Assembly: GCA_016210125.1 (NCBI GenBank)
Contig: JACQUS010000077.1
Coordinates: 1 to 6,842, forward strand
Length of the DNA: 6,842 nt
Origin: Chloroflexota bacterium
GTDB lineage: Bacteria > Chloroflexota > UBA6077 > FW602-bin22 > JACQUS01
Reading direction: 5' to 3'
Under the pieces are notes generated by a model. That model was given only the letters and a program-made list of their open reading frames with translations. It did no database searches and was not told the DNA's origin. Within the stretch, counting starts at the first letter, position 1. Every line of letters begins with the position of its first letter. This document shows, one piece after another, positions 5,109 through 6,842 of this stretch. Both the position numbers and the translations under genes were made by a program.

Positions 5109-6728
5109 TTACGTCGAACGCATCGGTGTGCGGCGCGCCTGCGCGATTTCCACACTTACCCGGCGGCCCCGAAGAGTCGTCCGCTGCAGCGCCGACACGA
5201 CGTTCTGGGCGTCCTTCTTCGGCACCTCCACGAAGGCGAACTCGTCGTAGATGTCGATCGCGCCGATCGTCGCGCCGGGAATGCGCGCTTCATTGGCAAT
5301 GGCACCGACCACGTCATTCGGGCGCAGGCCGTCGGCGCGGCCGAGGTTCAGGAAGAGCTTGACCATGCCCGGCTCTGTGCTCAGCCCATCAGCAGGCACC
5401 TTCTCCGCCGGCGCTCGTTCCCGCGGGCCCTCGGGGCGACGCTTCACCTCCAGCTCGCCGGCGAGCTTTAGAGCGGCCGCAGCCACCTCGGCTACGTCGT
5501 AGTCGGTCGCCAGCTCCTCCACGATGAGCAGATACGCGTGGAGATCAGGCCCCTCCAGCACGGACCGTACCGTCTCCTTGAGCGCTTCGCGTCGCCGCGC
5601 CGCCACGTCAGCGGCGGTGGGCAAGCGGCCGGGCTTGAGCTTGCGGCTCGTGAGGCGCTCGATCAGCTTGAGCATGCCACGCTCGCGCGGCGTCACCAGC
5701 GTGATCGCCTCTCCCTTGCGCCCGGCGCGGCCCGTCCTGCCAATACGGTGGACGTAGAGCTGCGGATCGACCGGCATATCGTAATTGATGACGTGACTCA
5801 CGTCCGGAATGTCGAGGCCCCGGGCGGCCACGTCAGTGGCGACGAGCAGCTCGACCAAGCCTTCACGGAAGCGGCGCATCACGCGGTCGCGCTCGGCCTG
5901 GCTGAGGTCACCGTGGATCGGCTCGGCGACGTACCCGAGGCCGGCGAGCTGATCGGCTAGCTCCGCGGCGTCGCGCTTGGTGCGGGTGAAGATGATCGCG
6001 GACGCTGGCATCTCCGCATCGAGGATCCGCGTCAGGGCGTCGAACTTGTTCTGTCCCAGCACCTCGACGTAGACCTGGCGGGTCTGCGGCACGGTGAGCT
6101 TTTCCTGGGTCACGGAGACGTGGCGCGGATCACGCAAATACCGCTGAGCGAGCGCGGCGATGCGGGGTGGGATGGTAGCCGAAAAGAGGGCCGTCTGCCG
6201 CTCTTGGGGCACCTGCTCCAGAATGAACTCGATGTCCTCGATGAAGCCCATGTCGAGCATCTCGTCGGCCTCGTCGAGCACGACCATGCGGACACTGTCG
6301 AGCGCCAGCGTGCCGCGTCGAATGTGGTCCATCACGCGGCCGGGCGTGCCGACCACGATGTCCGTGCCCCTCCGGAGAGCCCGAAGCTGCCGCTCGATCG
6401 GCTGTCCACCGTAGATCGGGACGATGCGCACCTCTTTGTGTCGCCCGAGGCTGTGGATGGCCTCGGCATCCTGGATGGCCAGCTCGCGCGTGGGCGCGAG
6501 GACGAGCCCTTGCGGATCCTTACCGCCCGGCTGGATGCGCTCGAGCATGGGCAAGCCAAACGCCGCCGTCTTACCCGTGCCCGTCTGCGCTTGGCCGACG
6601 ACGTCGTGTCCTTCCAGCAGGAGCGTGATGGCCTGCTGCTGGATCGGCGTTGGCTCCTCATATCCCAGCTCTTGTATTGCACGAGAGAGCGGTTCGCTAA
6701 GACTCATCTCCGCGAACGTCGTAACCAC
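5109..6728 (-). CDS. DEAD-box ATP-dependent RNA helicase with C-terminal DbpA-type RNA-binding domain
   Basis: This 539-residue cytoplasmic helicase unwinds short RNA duplexes, a role usually tied to ribosome assembly and mRNA turnover. The Q motif is residues 22-30 (GYEEPTPIQ), Walker A AQTGTGKT 47-54, PTREL 79-83, GG 107-108, TPGR 128-131, DEAD 152-155 and SAT 183-185. The second RecA domain has IIFTRTK at 245-251, ATDVAARGLD at 297-306 and HRIGRTGRAGR at 327-337. Residues about 370-425 match the dimerisation segment of DeaD/Hera-type helicases, then comes a charged linker and a DbpA-like RNA-binding domain at about 455-529. It is shorter than Escherichia coli DeaD and nearer to Thermus Hera in length. 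The start is GTG at 6728, 5 nt after GGAGG; the ATG at residue 8 would cut into the family's usual N-terminus. The gene leads a likely operon with the P-type ATPase. Confidence 0.95.
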   Translation of the reverse strand: MVTTFAEMSLSEPLSRAIQELGYEEPTPIQQQAITLLLEGHDVVGQAQTGTGKTAAFGLPMLERIQPGGKDPQGLVLAPTRELAIQDAEAIHSLGRHKEVRIVPIYGGQPIERQLRALRRGTDIVVGTPGRVMDHIRRGTLALDSVRMVVLDEADEMLDMGFIEDIEFILEQVPQERQTALFSATIPPRIAALAQRYLRDPRHVSVTQEKLTVPQTRQVYVEVLGQNKFDALTRILDAEMPASAIIFTRTKRDAAELADQLAGLGYVAEPIHGDLSQAERDRVMRRFREGLVELLVATDVAARGLDIPDVSHVINYDMPVDPQLYVHRIGRTGRAGRKGEAITLVTPRERGMLKLIERLTSRKLKPGRLPTAADVAARRREALKETVRSVLEGPDLHAYLLIVEELATDYDVAEVAAAALKLAGELEVKRRPEGPRERAPAEKVPADGLSTEPGMVKLFLNLGRADGLRPNDVVGAIANEARIPGATIGAIDIYDEFAFVEVPKKDAQNVVSALQRTTLRGRRVSVEIAQARRTPMRST

Positions 6729-6732
6729 GGAA

Positions 6733-6740
6733 CCCTCCCT
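6733..6740 (-). promoter_or_regulatory. Shine-Dalgarno sequence of the helicase
   Basis: AGGGAGGG on the minus strand ends 4 nt before the GTG at 6728, with its GGAGG core 5 nt away. It supports GTG as the start codon over the internal ATG at 6707. The same bases form the last two of six G-runs in the leader. Confidence 0.75.
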
Positions 6741-6770
6741 GCCCAGCGTGTCGATGCCCCGCCCCGCCCC
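6733..6770 (-). other. Six G-runs in the helicase leader (possible G-quadruplex)
   Basis: On the minus strand three GGGG runs separated by single C residues (6757-6770) are followed after 12 nt by three GGG runs (6733-6744) that include the Shine-Dalgarno sequence. Four runs spanning the 12 nt gap could in principle fold as a long-loop RNA G-quadruplex that hides the ribosome binding site. Neither cluster alone has four runs, so a standard short-loop motif is not met. Seen directly: the runs. Inferred: any folding. Confidence 0.35.
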
Positions 6771-6819
6771 AGCTCACAGGGGTAGGTATTTCCCGGAGCG
6801 TGGTGCGCTCGTTCCGTAG

Positions 6820-6840
6820 GGGCGGGGCTTGTCCCCGCCC
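6820..6840. repeat. GC-rich hairpin, 8 bp stem, at right edge
   Basis: GGGCGGGG (6820-6827) pairs perfectly with CCCCGCCC (6833-6840) around CTTGT. The surrounding GTAGGGGCGGGGCTTGTCCC resembles, from memory, a palindrome found in many copies between genes of Chloroflexota and cyanobacteria. It lies about 90 bp upstream of the helicase start. A small second hairpin (GAGCG-TGGTG-CGCTC, 6796-6810) sits beside it. The window ends here, so the element may continue. Confidence 0.55.
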
Positions 6841-6842
6841 GA

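Noticed and set aside
6120..6785. Plus-strand open frame of 221 codons at the right end
   Set aside because: It is antisense to the helicase N-terminal domain, whose motifs are all present in the minus frame, and shows no family resemblance.

Overview
This is a 6.8 kb, very GC-rich stretch of bacterial chromosome made of housekeeping and stress-type genes with two repeat-bearing intergenic gaps. The GC-rich codon use, two GTG starts, a two-BON-domain protein of a type I associate with Thermomicrobia-like Chloroflexota, and GC-rich palindromic intergenic repeats together suggest a Chloroflexota (Thermomicrobia/Sphaerobacter-like) organism. That placement is an inference from memory and not a measured assignment. 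I see no phage, transposase, tRNA, rRNA or CRISPR.

Layout from left to right. The window opens inside the 3' end of a plus-strand LysR-type regulator (1-294). All other genes are on the minus strand. The LysR gene converges on, and overlaps by 43 bp, a 303-residue dehydrogenase of the 3-hydroxyisobutyrate / 2-hydroxy-3-oxopropionate reductase family (252-1163). The next 251 bp (1164-1414) hold no gene. They carry two perfect hairpins, one resembling a dispersed REP-type palindrome with a G-rich tail, plus a smaller hairpin. Then comes a two-BON-domain protein without a signal peptide (1415-2101). A 296 bp gap (2102-2397) follows, with a candidate promoter, a 10 bp direct repeat and a long-armed inverted repeat. 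Last come a Ca2+-type P-type ATPase (2398-5097) and a DEAD-box RNA helicase with a C-terminal DbpA-type RNA-binding domain (5109-6728).

Transcription of the minus strand runs helicase, ATPase, BON protein, dehydrogenase. Helicase and ATPase are separated by 11 nt, and the ATPase has no visible Shine-Dalgarno sequence, so they look like one translationally coupled operon. The BON gene and the dehydrogenase each have a clear ribosome binding site and a sizeable upstream gap, so they are probably separate units. The helicase leader has six G-runs, the last three forming its own Shine-Dalgarno region, and lies next to a GC-rich hairpin at the right edge of the window.

I found no convincing undescribed multi-gene system. 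The points most worth following are the helicase-ATPase coupling, the G-run leader of the helicase, the intergenic repeats, and the unusual BON protein.
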